This document shows positions 36,416-46,939 of a stretch of 64,000 nt of DNA, piece by piece. Within the stretch, counting starts at the first letter, position 1. The number at the start of each line of letters is the position of its first letter. Position numbers and translations under genes: made by a program. The stretch spans positions 21,285 through 85,284 of the forward strand of contig JAGNEZ010000008.1 of the NCBI GenBank assembly GCA_018003015.1. The letters run 5' to 3'. The notes beneath the pieces were generated by a model. That model was not told the origin of the DNA. It worked only from the letters and a program-made list of their open reading frames with translations, and did not search any database. Origin of the DNA: Phycisphaerae bacterium. GTDB lineage: Bacteria > Planctomycetota > Phycisphaerae > UBA1845 > PWPN01.

Positions 36416-39400
36416 TGGGCGTTATCCTTGGCCTTTTCGGCAATGGTCTGGAAGTAAGTCTCCACCATGTCGCGGTAGTCGTCGGCGACCTTCTCCCGCC
36501 GTCCGGCCATCAGATCCTGGGCCAGCTTCGGCGGCAGCTTGCCCCAGGTTTCACCCGAGGCCGACCTGACCGCCGCGGGCAGCGCGCCGCTCTCCCCGCC
36601 AGCCACCGCGTTGAGGTCAGCACCACTCCTGCTATCCGGGGTGTCCCCCTCACTTCGGGGTGGTCGGCCGACGGTCGTCTGGCCGCTGATCCGCATCTGG
36701 CGCATGGCCCGGGCAGTTGCGGTGGCAGCGTTTCTTGCCAGAGCCGCAGCGTCGGAAGCCGCACGGCGAGTCTGCTCCGCCGTTTGACCGCGGCTATTCG
36801 GGGGCGCGGCAAGCGACTGATCCAGCTGGGCCATCGCCCGGGCGAGTGATTCCGCGGCGCTCTGCGGCAAAGCAGTCGCGCTTGCCGACCCGGTGCTCTG
36901 CGCCGCCTGCTTGCCACGCTCGGCCATGGCGTCAAGTTGAGCCAGGTGCGAGTCGATGGCCCTGCGAGCCTCGTGCACGCTTCGGGCGGCCTGGCCGGCA
37001 CCCTTGGTTCGGAGCGCCGACGTCGCCGCGGGCAGTTCCTTCCTGGTAATTCCCTCTACGCCTTCGGCCAGGCTGTCCAGAACCTCATGCGCGGTCGCAT
37101 CGCCGACTCGCTCCTCGAGTCGGGCAGCTCGTTCCATCGCCGCAGAGGCCGCATTGAGGTCGCGGCCGACCGGATCTTGACTGGCATGCAGGTCACCCGG
37201 AGAAGCCACCCGCTGAGCAGCCTCCTGGGCAATCTGCCGTGCGTCCTGAGCCATCCCCCGCAGGCTTTCAGCGACGACGGAGGCTCCCTCCGCGGATTGT
37301 CTCGCACCCTCGGCTTGAGCCTGATCCCCCTTCCCCGCTCTCTGGGCCTCCTTCGCCGCCCGTCGACCGATCTCGGCAAAGGCCTTGACGCCCTCCGCCG
37401 CCCCGGCAAGCTCGGTGGCAGTAGCCTTGGCCCGCCCAGCCAGATCCTCGATCGACTCGGAGGATACGGCGGCAGCCTTCTCCGAAGCTGCAGCCACACC
37501 CTGTTCGGCCTTGTCCAGACGCTCCTTGGACCCCACTCGACCTTGCTCCGCGTGTCTTCGAACGGCCTTCAGATCCTTGGCGGCGACCTCCTGGCTTCGC
37601 CTGCCAATCTGGGCCAGACGCTCGCTCAAGGCGTTGCGGCGGTTATTCTCCTCGCCAACCGGAGGGGCAAGACGTTCAGCGACCTGCCCCTCCTTGTCCG
37701 ATGCCTCCACCAGCTCGGCGCGAGCCTCCTCCAGCGATTCCCTTGCGACTGCGGCCAAGGCCCTGCGCATCTCGTCGCTGCGACCCAGTTCCCGAGCCAT
37801 AGCCGCCATCTGGTCGCCAGGCTCCATCTGGGCCAGGACGGCCACCCGCTCGGTGGCGGCAAACTGGGAATCGAGCGATTCCTGTAAACCGAGTCCCCGT
37901 TCCGCCCGGCGCAGGGCCGCTCGAGAAGCGGCCACGTCACCACCCGACTCCAGAGCCTGCTGGTGCTCACCGAGCTGCCGAAGGACATTCGCCAGATTGC
38001 CCTCCCGATCGGCGGCCGACGCAAGGTTGCTGACTTGCTGCTCGCGTTCCGCGGGCTCGGCGACCTGCTCAAACGCCCGATCCGCCTCATCACGCGGCTG
38101 TTCCAACATCGCTACCGCGTCATCGTCATCCCGCGCCCGCTCGCGACCCTCTGCTTTGCTGGCGTCCTGGAGATTCGCGTCCCGCCGCAAGGCATTCTCA
38201 AGGTCGCGCACACCCTCGCTCACCTTGGTCTGGCTGGCCTGCAGGCCGGCCAATTCGCGAGACGCCTCCTGCGGGCTCTTGCTCTCCAGACCCGCCGCAG
38301 TGTCGAGCGCCACCTGCCGCACCCGCTCAGCCTGGTCTGCCAGGCCGGCCATCATCTCACCCAGCGACGGAGCGTGAGCGGCAATCACTTGGCGAGCCTG
38401 CGCCAACCGTTCCTGGATCGAGTCCTTCGTCTCGGCTGCCTCTCGAGCCACTCGATCCAGCTTGTCCGTCACCCGAACCACCGGCTCGGCCGTTCGCCGG
38501 CGCTGATGCATCTGCTCGCGGCTCTCTCGCCATGAAGCGCTATCCCGATTCCTGTACAACCGCTCCCGAGGCCAGCCGCGGATGCCCGCCGACTCCAGCC
38601 GGTCGGCAACCCCAAACACGTGGTTCGCAAAATCGCTGTTCTCGGGCTGCTTCGTGTGCGCCGTCGGCGACGATGACTCCCATCGTTCGTGATTCCGCAC
38701 CTCATCCAGAGCCGCGGCCAGCTCGGCAACACCATGGCCCGCGTCGAGCGTCTTGAACGCCCCGTTCACGGCGGCAAGAGACTTGTGAGCCAGGTCGTCC
38801 TCAATGGGGCGGGTCCGGATCGCCTTCAGGGCCCGATGCACGAGGTCCAGGTCAGACACGAAGGCCGGGTCGTGGTCCGGGCGGGCTTCCTCCAGCTTGG
38901 CCCGATCTGAGTAGAGCTCCAACACGGTTCTCCACAACCGGTCCCGGACCGCCTCGAGTTCCTTGAGCCGCTTGATGTCGTCTGGCATGTCTCCCGGCTT
39001 GTCGCCCTGTGCCTGACGCCTGGTGATGTTGCGGCTCTGCTCAGCCGCTTCACGCGTCCGCTCGGTCAGTTCATTGAGGAGCGGTTCCATGACGGGGAGC
39101 TTGCTCTCGAGTCGTCGACGCTGGCCGTCCGCCTGTCCGGCCTCATCAGCGATGTACCCGCCCCAGTCGGTCCGAGCTTCGGCCAGCTGTCTGAGGACCC
39201 CACCGGACTCGGGCTTCGTCTTTGCCTCCTGCGATTCCACGAGTCGTTTGGCCAGCCCCTCACGAGTGGTACGCAGGCGTATCGCCAGCCGGCGACTGAT
39301 CTCGGCGGGGCGACCAGCGTAGCGGCTCGCCAGATCGGCGAAACGCATCTCGACCTGCTTGATCTGCTTGAGGACAGTCTGCTCGCGGCGAGTCCAGCGC

Positions 39401-41496
39401 CCGACCGGCGCATCCGGCAGTCGCAGGATCGCGTCGGTTCGCTCCTGGTCCCGCTGGAGCTCGATCAGGTCCTGCATGGCCAGGCCGACTTCATCACTGA
39501 CCAGCAGTTCCGAGAAGATCTCGCGGACCTCTCGGGCGTCTTGCTCGACCCGGCCGATCATCTCCGCGGCCTGACGGAAGGCCTCCCTCGTCTTGCCGGT
39601 ATCGCCCAGAGACAGCGATGACTCCACTCGTTCCACCGCACCCTGAGCGGAGTCACGCTGAATGCGGGCCACAACCATGCCGGTGGCCGCCAGCTCCCAG
39701 CCGTCCGCCCCGCCACCGGACGCCCGCGCCGCATCGGCGAGAGCCTCCCGGAGCGAACTCGCTTCCTGGCCAAGCCGACCAGCAACCGCTCGCAGCTTGT
39801 CGACACTCGCGCCCAGGCTCGCCACGTCATCGGGATTGAGGCGCCCGGCAACATCCTCGGCGGTGATTTTAGCCTCCGCGGCGAACTTCTCGAACTGGGC
39901 GAGCAGCTCGAATACACCCCGCCTGGCCGCGATTGGCTGGAGATCGGCCGGCGAGAACCCGGGAGAGGCGATCATGATCCTGATCGGCAACGATTCGGCT
40001 ACGCTACCTTTCAGATCGGCAACCGCCAACCGAGTTGTCAGCCGATCGCCCGGCTTGAGACCCAGCGGCGTCAAGTCCCAGTCCTTCTGGAGACTCATCG
40101 TTGCAGCCGGCCCGGAAGGCAGCGACGTTGCCACGGGAAATGGCGATTCCTGCCACGTGCCCTCGGTGACCATGACCAGTTGCCACACACGAGCGAGCCC
40201 GACGTCATCGCTGGCCACGCCGGCCAGCCGGACGATCTCGTTGGGCGGGACCAGCAAGTCCTTGGCGGGTTCCGTCAGCCGAACCGTGGGCCGCTCATCG
40301 GGCAAAGGTTTGATTTCATATCTCGGGCTGAACTTGCCGCTGTCGAAACCGGTGCCAGCCGCCAACAACGTGACCTTGTATTCACCGGCGGCCTGAATCG
40401 GGATCGCGGCCGCCAGCTTCTGAGGTTCGACACGTTCCACCGGCACGCGCGTGAACTGCCCTCCCTGCTCCATCTCGATCGCCGCCTGGCTCACAGGCTG
40501 GTCGATGTGCAGAACCACGCGGGCAGTGCTCCCGGCATGGGCCGTCAGATCGCCGCGCCTTTGGGCATTCTCAGAACGCGGCCCCCGTGCCATGTAAGCC
40601 GGATACTCGTAGGTCACATCGAAAGCGGTGACGTATGGCCGCAGGCGTGACTGGATGGTGTGCCATTGCGTGATCGCGTCGCCGGCCCGCACCCGGTAGG
40701 AGATCGCGTTCTCATCCGTCTGAAGCGTGACCTGGTACTGGAGCAGCCAATCGGCTGAGGGCATGGACACGAACTCGGCTCTTCGCCCCCCGCGAGCCAT
40801 TTCCAGCGTCACCTCGGCCGGGGCGGGGCCCGAACAGGCCACACGGATCGGCACACTGTCACCCTGCGGCACCAGGGCGTCCGCGGGGGACGGTTCCAAA
40901 ATCGAGAGCCGGGTCGACGACACCCTCTCGATGTCCGCCATCGGAAGCAGTGTTCGAGCCACCAGTCGGCCAAAACGAATGTCCTTGTTCGTCAGAAGCC
41001 CGACGAAGACCACCAGACTCACCGTCGCGAACAGGACCCATCCCCGAACGAGACGAGGAGGCAGAAGGACCCGCGGATTGAGGGTGCTCATCCGGCCAGC
41101 CACCGAGACCTGGAGCATGGCCCGGAATTCGGATGAATCCAGCTCCGCCCCCGAATCCGCACTTCCCAGTTCCACCGCGGAGAGGAGATCTTCACGCAAA
41201 TCCGGCCGCAGCCCTTCGACGAACACCGCTAATTGGCGCAGGCTCGGCGCTTGGAACGCCGGCCGGATCCAGTAGAACCACGCGGCAAGGGCCACGACCA
41301 GATAGACGCCGATGCTCAGGCCCCAGCGGGCTTGATCGGACAGTATCAGGTATCGGTCAATCGCCGCCCCGGCGATCAATGCGACTATAAGAGCCAGAAG
41401 GCTTGCGGACAAACCCCGCCGCCGCACCAACACCCGTCGCCGGGCGGCCAGGGCGTCGAGCCTTTCCTGCGTCACCTTGTCAAGCGGTATCTGCAT
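36412..41496 (-). CDS. Giant DUF4175-like membrane protein with very long coiled coil
   Basis: 1,694 residues. Two membrane helices (about 28-47 and 58-76) and a third near 155-172 are followed by an Ig-like beta region (about 190-450, including YVTAFDVTYEYPAYMARGPR). The remaining 1,200 residues are almost wholly helical, very rich in A, E, R and Q, reading as heptad coiled coil. The layout matches the DUF4175 family. Its bulk should lie outside the cytoplasm if the membrane part is conventional. AAGGTG precedes the ATG at 41496. It lies 11 bases after the VWA-PA14 gene and overlaps the next start, so the three genes form one unit. The role is unknown; a scaffold is a fair guess. Confidence 0.8.
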   Translation of the reverse strand: MQIPLDKVTQERLDALAARRRVLVRRRGLSASLLALIVALIAGAAIDRYLILSDQARWGLSIGVYLVVALAAWFYWIRPAFQAPSLRQLAVFVEGLRPDLREDLLSAVELGSADSGAELDSSEFRAMLQVSVAGRMSTLNPRVLLPPRLVRGWVLFATVSLVVFVGLLTNKDIRFGRLVARTLLPMADIERVSSTRLSILEPSPADALVPQGDSVPIRVACSGPAPAEVTLEMARGGRRAEFVSMPSADWLLQYQVTLQTDENAISYRVRAGDAITQWHTIQSRLRPYVTAFDVTYEYPAYMARGPRSENAQRRGDLTAHAGSTARVVLHIDQPVSQAAIEMEQGGQFTRVPVERVEPQKLAAAIPIQAAGEYKVTLLAAGTGFDSGKFSPRYEIKPLPDERPTVRLTEPAKDLLVPPNEIVRLAGVASDDVGLARVWQLVMVTEGTWQESPFPVATSLPSGPAATMSLQKDWDLTPLGLKPGDRLTTRLAVADLKGSVAESLPIRIMIASPGFSPADLQPIAARRGVFELLAQFEKFAAEAKITAEDVAGRLNPDDVASLGASVDKLRAVAGRLGQEASSLREALADAARASGGGADGWELAATGMVVARIQRDSAQGAVERVESSLSLGDTGKTREAFRQAAEMIGRVEQDAREVREIFSELLVSDEVGLAMQDLIELQRDQERTDAILRLPDAPVGRWTRREQTVLKQIKQVEMRFADLASRYAGRPAEISRRLAIRLRTTREGLAKRLVESQEAKTKPESGGVLRQLAEARTDWGGYIADEAGQADGQRRRLESKLPVMEPLLNELTERTREAAEQSRNITRRQAQGDKPGDMPDDIKRLKELEAVRDRLWRTVLELYSDRAKLEEARPDHDPAFVSDLDLVHRALKAIRTRPIEDDLAHKSLAAVNGAFKTLDAGHGVAELAAALDEVRNHERWESSSPTAHTKQPENSDFANHVFGVADRLESAGIRGWPRERLYRNRDSASWRESREQMHQRRRTAEPVVRVTDKLDRVAREAAETKDSIQERLAQARQVIAAHAPSLGEMMAGLADQAERVRQVALDTAAGLESKSPQEASRELAGLQASQTKVSEGVRDLENALRRDANLQDASKAEGRERARDDDDAVAMLEQPRDEADRAFEQVAEPAEREQQVSNLASAADREGNLANVLRQLGEHQQALESGGDVAASRAALRRAERGLGLQESLDSQFAATERVAVLAQMEPGDQMAAMARELGRSDEMRRALAAVARESLEEARAELVEASDKEGQVAERLAPPVGEENNRRNALSERLAQIGRRSQEVAAKDLKAVRRHAEQGRVGSKERLDKAEQGVAAASEKAAAVSSESIEDLAGRAKATATELAGAAEGVKAFAEIGRRAAKEAQRAGKGDQAQAEGARQSAEGASVVAESLRGMAQDARQIAQEAAQRVASPGDLHASQDPVGRDLNAASAAMERAARLEERVGDATAHEVLDSLAEGVEGITRKELPAATSALRTKGAGQAARSVHEARRAIDSHLAQLDAMAERGKQAAQSTGSASATALPQSAAESLARAMAQLDQSLAAPPNSRGQTAEQTRRAASDAAALARNAATATARAMRQMRISGQTTVGRPPRSEGDTPDSRSGADLNAVAGGESGALPAAVRSASGETWGKLPPKLAQDLMAGRREKVADDYRDMVETYFQTIAEKAKDNAQ

Positions 41497-41507
41497 GACA
41501 ACACCTT

Positions 41508-44500
41508 CTAGATCAAGCCAATTCGCTTGCGCACGACCCACTCCAGCGTCAGGAGCAGGATGATCGGGGCGAAAAACCAGTAGCTCTGGGCCAACCGGGT
41601 CTCGCTGACCACCGTGCGGCCCGCGCTGAGCGGCTTGAGCAAGCCGGCCAACCGGCCGACTTCTTCCTCACGGAGGTAAGTACCGCCGGATGTGGCCGCC
41701 ATCGCCTTGAGCAACTCCTCGTCACTGCTCAGGCGGGCTGTCTCAGAACTCTGGCCGGGCTCGACGGCGAATGTCGTTCGTGCCTTGGTCTCCAATTCGG
41801 AGAAACCCTCGATCGAAACGCCCACTTCGTATTCGCCTTCGCCCAGGGCGGGAGTCGCCGCACAATACCGGCCGATCCGGCGGGTATCGGGTTCCAGGGG
41901 CATGGCCGCCACTTTGACCCCACCGCGGTAGATGGCCGCTTCGCCCCGAGCGCCGACCAGGGGCTTGCCCTCCCGGTCGGAAAGCTGGACGCGAATGCGT
42001 GCGGACTCACCGGCCTGGTAGGCAGGACCACCCGCATCAAGGGCGAGGAAACGATCCTTGACGGCGAACGGAGCCTCCATGAGCCAGTTGACGATCTGGT
42101 TCCAGTATCGCGTCTGGTACCGGTCCGCCACCTCATATCGCCATCGCCAAGTCTCGTCCGAGGCACAGTAGAGCACGTGACCCGCGCCCACCTGGCGGTG
42201 AACGAGAAACGGAATACGACGCTCATCGCGGCAGACCGCCTCGGCCAGCACCTCGGTACCCTCGAGAGCCCGGACCGGCGCGATCCAATGCGGTGCGGGC
42301 AGAATGGGCCACAACGCGGCGTTCATGCCCAAATCGTTCTCCAACCGCAGGGCAGCCGAGAGGCGACCCGGAGCGGCGAGTTCAAGATGGTCCGGAAGCG
42401 AACGCCCGAAACTGTCCGCGGGACCGACCGGGATCAACCGCCCAAGCACCGTCCGCTCATATTCCCTCAGGTGTCCTCGCTGTCCGTCGATCAGAACCAG
42501 CCCCCCGCCGTGCTTCTCAACAAAGTCACGGATCCACTCGAGCTCCTCACCCCGAAGGGCCCCCGGCGGCAGCTCCCCAAGGATGATCAACCCGTAGGCC
42601 ATCAGCGATTCACGATCCGGAGGAAACCGGCCGGGACCGTCAACTTGGCTCCACGCGGCTCCCTGGGCCCCGACATCCTGAATCAGGAGATCGATCCGCC
42701 ACTGCCGATCACGATCGAACAGGTCTCGAATATACCGCGTCTCCCAGCGCGGCCGCCCGTCCAGCAGGAGTATCCGCCTACCCTGCCGGGTCACCATGAA
42801 TCGCAGATCGGACGAGTTGTTGTCGCGCCGGCATTCCCCGTCAACCGGCGACAGAGCTACCTGAAGCCCGACGGGTTCCGACAGCATCTGCACGTCGGCA
42901 TGAACGACCGCGTTCCTGGTGGCCATCGCCTCCTTGGCCGCGAAGTCGAAATCGATCCGGCGTGCGCCGCTGCCGTCGGTCTGCAGTTCCTGTTTCCAGA
43001 CCTCACGGCCCTTGTCCGAGATGGTCACCACAAACGAGCGGCCGGGAGCCATGGCATCCCGCAGAAGGACCTGACCCTTCACGCGATCATCCGCGTAGAC
43101 CGATTGTGGCGCCTGGACCTCCGCTAACGCGAGATCGGGCGGCTCGACAGGACTTCCCAGGCCGACCACGTGAACGGGAACGCCGCGGGCCCCCAAGAAC
43201 CGGGCCAGCTCGAGCGGCGACCCACCGTCGTTGTGCCGGCCGTCGGACAGGAGCACAACGGCCGTTCGATCGGCCCCCTCACCTACAGAGCTCCGAATGC
43301 CGTCAGCCAAGTCGGTCACACGGGACTCGGGCGTACCCGGAAGCACATCCGGCATCCGAGCCGGCATGTTTGAATCCCATACTCGTCTTGCCTCCGCACC
43401 TGCGAGGGTCATGATATCGACCTGATGAGTCCCGTTGAGCTGGGCCGCGAGTCCTCGCTCCGTGTCGAGAAGGAGCGATTCGGCCCGTTTCCACCTCGTC
43501 TGAACAGAGACCTCGTCCAACACCTTACGCAGCTTCGGATCGCCGGACTTGACGACGCCATCGGCATAGGCGGCGAAGGCGGCGGTGAATCGCTCCTCCC
43601 ACCGACCGAGCATGTCGGCCACCTGGGCGAGTTTCGACAGGTCGGCGGTGCGATCGTTCGCTGCCAGCTCGCGCCGCAGGCGGCGCACCGGTTCGACGAT
43701 CTCGCGATCGAACTCCTGCCGCAAGCGGAGGAGTGTTGACGCCCCGTCCTGGCCGGGCTGTTCCCAGTTCGACAGGAAGAGCCCGGGGATAGGCCATTCC
43801 TTCTTGCCATCCGGCCGATCCCAGCCGACGCAGACGAAGTCCTCACCACTTCCTTCCTTGTGCAGGGCCTCGATGTAGTAGCTCCGCCCCGCTTCGAGCC
43901 GGACGGGCGCGGATCGCTGGGATGGCATTACTTCCCATTGATGGTACGGGGTAAAGCCGTCGATTCGAGCGATGGTCTTCTTCTTGGAGTGATCCTGATC
44001 TGGGCTCAGCGCGAGGATTGAGTCGTCATCGCTGTTGATCCTGAAGGTATACGTGCCCGCCAGTGGCGGACAGATGAAACCTCGGACCCGGGTTCCGTAG
44101 TTGTCGCCGCGGTTTGGCCGGCTCTCGAAAAGGTCGCGGCTCTCCTTCTGATCGGGAGCCTGCTTGAACTTGGGGCTGCCGGTGAGATCGTCGAGCTTCG
44201 CTCCCGGAACACCCTCGAAGTACTCGACGGTCACGCTTCCCCGCGGCGGATCGAGCGGCGGCAGGCGGGAGATGTCCAGCCCGGCGAGCCGCCTGGCGGC
44301 CTTCTCGAGCCGAGCCTGCAGCCGTTTCAGCCGATCCTCGCGGCTGAGGCCCATGAGCGGCCCGCCCTGACCCATGGCGATCTGGCAGGCCTCGCTGAGA
44401 AGCCGGCCGAAGTCCAGCAAACCGAGATCGATCTTGTCCGTCGAAGCGTCACCTCGCGAGGCGGCGATCAGTAGCTTGCGGCCGGTGTCGAGGTGCTCGT

Positions 44501-44777
44501 CATTGAGCCCCATGCTCTGCGAGCCGTCCACGAAGACCAGGACCCGGCCCAGTTGGCCCTCCTGCCAGCGATGGGTCAGTACCGGGCCGGTCAGGCACAC
44601 AACCACCGCGAATACCGCGAATGCGCGGATCAGGGGCAGCAGAAGCCTGGCCCAGCGCCGGGCCTGCGTTCGCACATCGCGGCGATACCCGTGCCAGGCC
44701 AGCAGGGCGGCACCCAGACCAAGCACCGCGCCCTGCCAGGCCGTCAGAATCCCGGCGAAGTCGAGACGCAGGCTCAT
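41508..44777 (-). CDS. Membrane VWA/glutamine-amidotransferase-like protein with inserted PA14 domain
   Basis: 1,089 residues. Two N-terminal helices (about 9-28, 46-66) lead into a VWA domain whose MIDAS starts at DGSQS (84-88). A PA14-like beta domain (about 180-345: VTVEYFEGVPGAKLDDL, TYTFRINSDDDSILAL, VGWDRPDGKKEWP) and a helical stretch interrupt it before the VWA resumes near TAVVLLSDGRHNDGGSP. A beta domain and a class-I glutamine-amidotransferase-like domain (YGLIILGELPPGAL, GGGLVLIDGQRG) follow, then one last helix at the C-terminus. No catalytic cysteine is evident in the amidotransferase-like part. GAGGAGGG precedes the start, which overlaps the previous stop as ATGA. Confidence 0.82.
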   Translation of the reverse strand: MSLRLDFAGILTAWQGAVLGLGAALLAWHGYRRDVRTQARRWARLLLPLIRAFAVFAVVVCLTGPVLTHRWQEGQLGRVLVFVDGSQSMGLNDEHLDTGRKLLIAASRGDASTDKIDLGLLDFGRLLSEACQIAMGQGGPLMGLSREDRLKRLQARLEKAARRLAGLDISRLPPLDPPRGSVTVEYFEGVPGAKLDDLTGSPKFKQAPDQKESRDLFESRPNRGDNYGTRVRGFICPPLAGTYTFRINSDDDSILALSPDQDHSKKKTIARIDGFTPYHQWEVMPSQRSAPVRLEAGRSYYIEALHKEGSGEDFVCVGWDRPDGKKEWPIPGLFLSNWEQPGQDGASTLLRLRQEFDREIVEPVRRLRRELAANDRTADLSKLAQVADMLGRWEERFTAAFAAYADGVVKSGDPKLRKVLDEVSVQTRWKRAESLLLDTERGLAAQLNGTHQVDIMTLAGAEARRVWDSNMPARMPDVLPGTPESRVTDLADGIRSSVGEGADRTAVVLLSDGRHNDGGSPLELARFLGARGVPVHVVGLGSPVEPPDLALAEVQAPQSVYADDRVKGQVLLRDAMAPGRSFVVTISDKGREVWKQELQTDGSGARRIDFDFAAKEAMATRNAVVHADVQMLSEPVGLQVALSPVDGECRRDNNSSDLRFMVTRQGRRILLLDGRPRWETRYIRDLFDRDRQWRIDLLIQDVGAQGAAWSQVDGPGRFPPDRESLMAYGLIILGELPPGALRGEELEWIRDFVEKHGGGLVLIDGQRGHLREYERTVLGRLIPVGPADSFGRSLPDHLELAAPGRLSAALRLENDLGMNAALWPILPAPHWIAPVRALEGTEVLAEAVCRDERRIPFLVHRQVGAGHVLYCASDETWRWRYEVADRYQTRYWNQIVNWLMEAPFAVKDRFLALDAGGPAYQAGESARIRVQLSDREGKPLVGARGEAAIYRGGVKVAAMPLEPDTRRIGRYCAATPALGEGEYEVGVSIEGFSELETKARTTFAVEPGQSSETARLSSDEELLKAMAATSGGTYLREEEVGRLAGLLKPLSAGRTVVSETRLAQSYWFFAPIILLLTLEWVVRKRIGLI

Positions 44778-46939
44778 GTGGCCCTCCTCGCGAACCACTG
44801 CTCCAGCAGCATCTCCACCGCCAGGAGTGCCAGCACCGCAACGAACAGATAGCGCCACACCTCCCGCCCGTGCCGGCGATGACTCTGCAGGGTCGCGTAT
44901 TCCTCGAAGGTAGCAGCCACGTCCGCGCCGAGCGTGGTCCCGACGCCGGCCAGTTCACGCTCATCCAGCATGCGGAGGTCTGACTCTTCGCGTGGCGCGT
45001 TGACGGCGAAATGCGTTGCCGCGATTCCCTCGCCTGAGAAGACGTAGAGCCCGGGGTGCCAGGCCGGGCCAAAGGCCACCACGGCGCGAGGGCCATGCGC
45101 GGTGGCGGTCATGCTCTGACTGCCACCGTCCGGCAAGGTCACCTTTGCCCTGGCGCCCTCGCGTTCGGGTGGCAGGAAGAGGACCAGCTCGCCGCCCGAC
45201 TCGACGTTGGTCGGCGGGTAGACGGTGGACGCGAGATAGGTGACCAGTTGCTGCATCAGTGGGACGTACGCCGGGCGCATGGGCATGTTGCCCCAATCGG
45301 CATCGCAGGCCGTCGCGCAGAAGATGACCCGCCCCTCGCCCAGCCGCCGCTCGATCAGCAGAGGATCGCCGTTGGCCAGCCGGGCAAGTACGGTCATGGC
45401 GTCACCCGCGGTCTTCAGGGCCCCGGCATCCTCTGGCGGCAACCACATCCAGACCTCCGCCCCCGCGATGGTGCCGTTCTCAGGGTTGTTGAACAGCACC
45501 ATCGCCTCGTGCTCGAAGTGATCCGCGGCAACGGAGGTCTGCATCTCGCGGTCGGTCTGACTGCCGGCCGGCGGCCGCAACCGCAGCGGCATGAGCCCGT
45601 CGCCGGCCTTTGCCAGGGCGGCATTGAACCACCCCACGTCGGTCTTCGAGCCGGAGAAGAACAGGAGTCCTCCTCCCGATCGCACGAACTCCTCGAGCAG
45701 GTTCGTCTGCTCGGCAGACAGCGTGGCCACGTTCGCCAGCACCACGACGCGCGTGTCGACCAGTGCCTTCTGATCGAGTTGACCGGGTTCCAGAACCCGG
45801 GCACGAACCAGGTCCGACAGCCGACCAGATCCAGCGAAGGGCTGGAGGGCGATTTCGAGGTAGTCCGTCTCGCCGCCGAGGGGTTCAGGGCTGGGTTCGC
45901 CGTTGATCAGAAGCACCGGGATGCGGCTCCAGACGCGGAGGGACGCCAGCATCGAGTTGTCGGCCATGATCGCATCCGGATCGACCGCGACTTCGACGTA
46001 GTGCGATCCGGCCGTCTCGAACACCTGCGAGAACATGACCTGGGCCTGTTCACCCGATCCCACGGCAATCTCGGTGGTCTCGCTCTCGCGGCCGTCCACT
46101 TTGAGGTGAACGCGCAGTCCGCTGCGGGCGCTCCGTCCATCGTTGCGGACGGTCGCGGTCATGCGGGTTCTCTGCCCCACTCCGATCGCCAGACGCGAGA
46201 AGCTCAAGGCGCCGACCGAGACGTTGTCCACCGGTTCGCCGCCGCAGCGCAGGAGGGTGACATGAGGCTTGACCGGCATGGCCCGGAGACCCGCGGCGCA
46301 GCGTCGGAGCTCGGCGGTCTCGGCCTCGCCCCAGCTGACTCGCTGAAAGTCACTGACCACCACCAGCTCGCGGTCGGCGTGGCCCATCTCGCGGAACCGT
46401 CCCACTGCGGATTCGATTGCGGCGGCAGGCCGTGCCCTGGCGAAGCCCTCGGGCGCGTCCGCCAACCGCTTGCGCAGACCTGCGAGGTCCACGGTCGACT
46501 TGGCGAAGACGGGATGCCCGCCTCCGGCCAAGGGTACGACTCCGGCGTCGGAACCGCGCGGCAGGCCTGCCAGGATCGCGTCCGTCGTGCGCTTTGCCTT
46601 GGCCAGGCTCGACTGGTTTCCGCTGCCAGCCTCCATCGAGTAGCTGTTGTCCAGCACCACCACCATGGAGCGCATGGCGTCGCCGGGCAGGGCCTCCCAT
46701 CCGGTGAGCACCGGCCGGGCCATGAACAACGCGATTGCGGCCGGGATCGCCATGCGGACGATGAGCAACAGGACTTGCTCGATCCGCACTCTCCGGCGAT
46801 TCGTTCGAACGACCGATTCGAGGAGGTGCATGGCCCCCCAGTGCACGACCCGGTATCGGCTGCGGTTGCGCAGATGGATGATCAGCGGGATGAGGGCTGC
46901 CGCGATGCCGAGAGCCATGATGGGAACGAGGAAGCTCAT
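44774..46939 (-). CDS. BatA-like VWA membrane protein
   Basis: 721 residues. The N-terminal BatA-type segment MSFLVPIMALGIAAALIPLI plus HLRNRSRYRVVHWGAM is followed by a second helix and a VWA domain with intact MIDAS DNSYS (97-101). Then come CARDB/Ig-like beta domains, a class-I amidotransferase-like fold (VLLINGEPSPEPLGG; LLEEFVRSGGGLLFFSG) and a C-terminal helix. It is a typical partner of MoxR ATPases, thought to be a substrate or adaptor at the membrane. Its start overlaps the DUF58 stop (ATGA at 46936-46939) with AGAGGAAAGG upstream. Confidence 0.88.
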   Translation of the reverse strand: MSFLVPIMALGIAAALIPLIIHLRNRSRYRVVHWGAMHLLESVVRTNRRRVRIEQVLLLIVRMAIPAAIALFMARPVLTGWEALPGDAMRSMVVVLDNSYSMEAGSGNQSSLAKAKRTTDAILAGLPRGSDAGVVPLAGGGHPVFAKSTVDLAGLRKRLADAPEGFARARPAAAIESAVGRFREMGHADRELVVVSDFQRVSWGEAETAELRRCAAGLRAMPVKPHVTLLRCGGEPVDNVSVGALSFSRLAIGVGQRTRMTATVRNDGRSARSGLRVHLKVDGRESETTEIAVGSGEQAQVMFSQVFETAGSHYVEVAVDPDAIMADNSMLASLRVWSRIPVLLINGEPSPEPLGGETDYLEIALQPFAGSGRLSDLVRARVLEPGQLDQKALVDTRVVVLANVATLSAEQTNLLEEFVRSGGGLLFFSGSKTDVGWFNAALAKAGDGLMPLRLRPPAGSQTDREMQTSVAADHFEHEAMVLFNNPENGTIAGAEVWMWLPPEDAGALKTAGDAMTVLARLANGDPLLIERRLGEGRVIFCATACDADWGNMPMRPAYVPLMQQLVTYLASTVYPPTNVESGGELVLFLPPEREGARAKVTLPDGGSQSMTATAHGPRAVVAFGPAWHPGLYVFSGEGIAATHFAVNAPREESDLRMLDERELAGVGTTLGADVAATFEEYATLQSHRRHGREVWRYLFVAVLALLAVEMLLEQWFARRAT

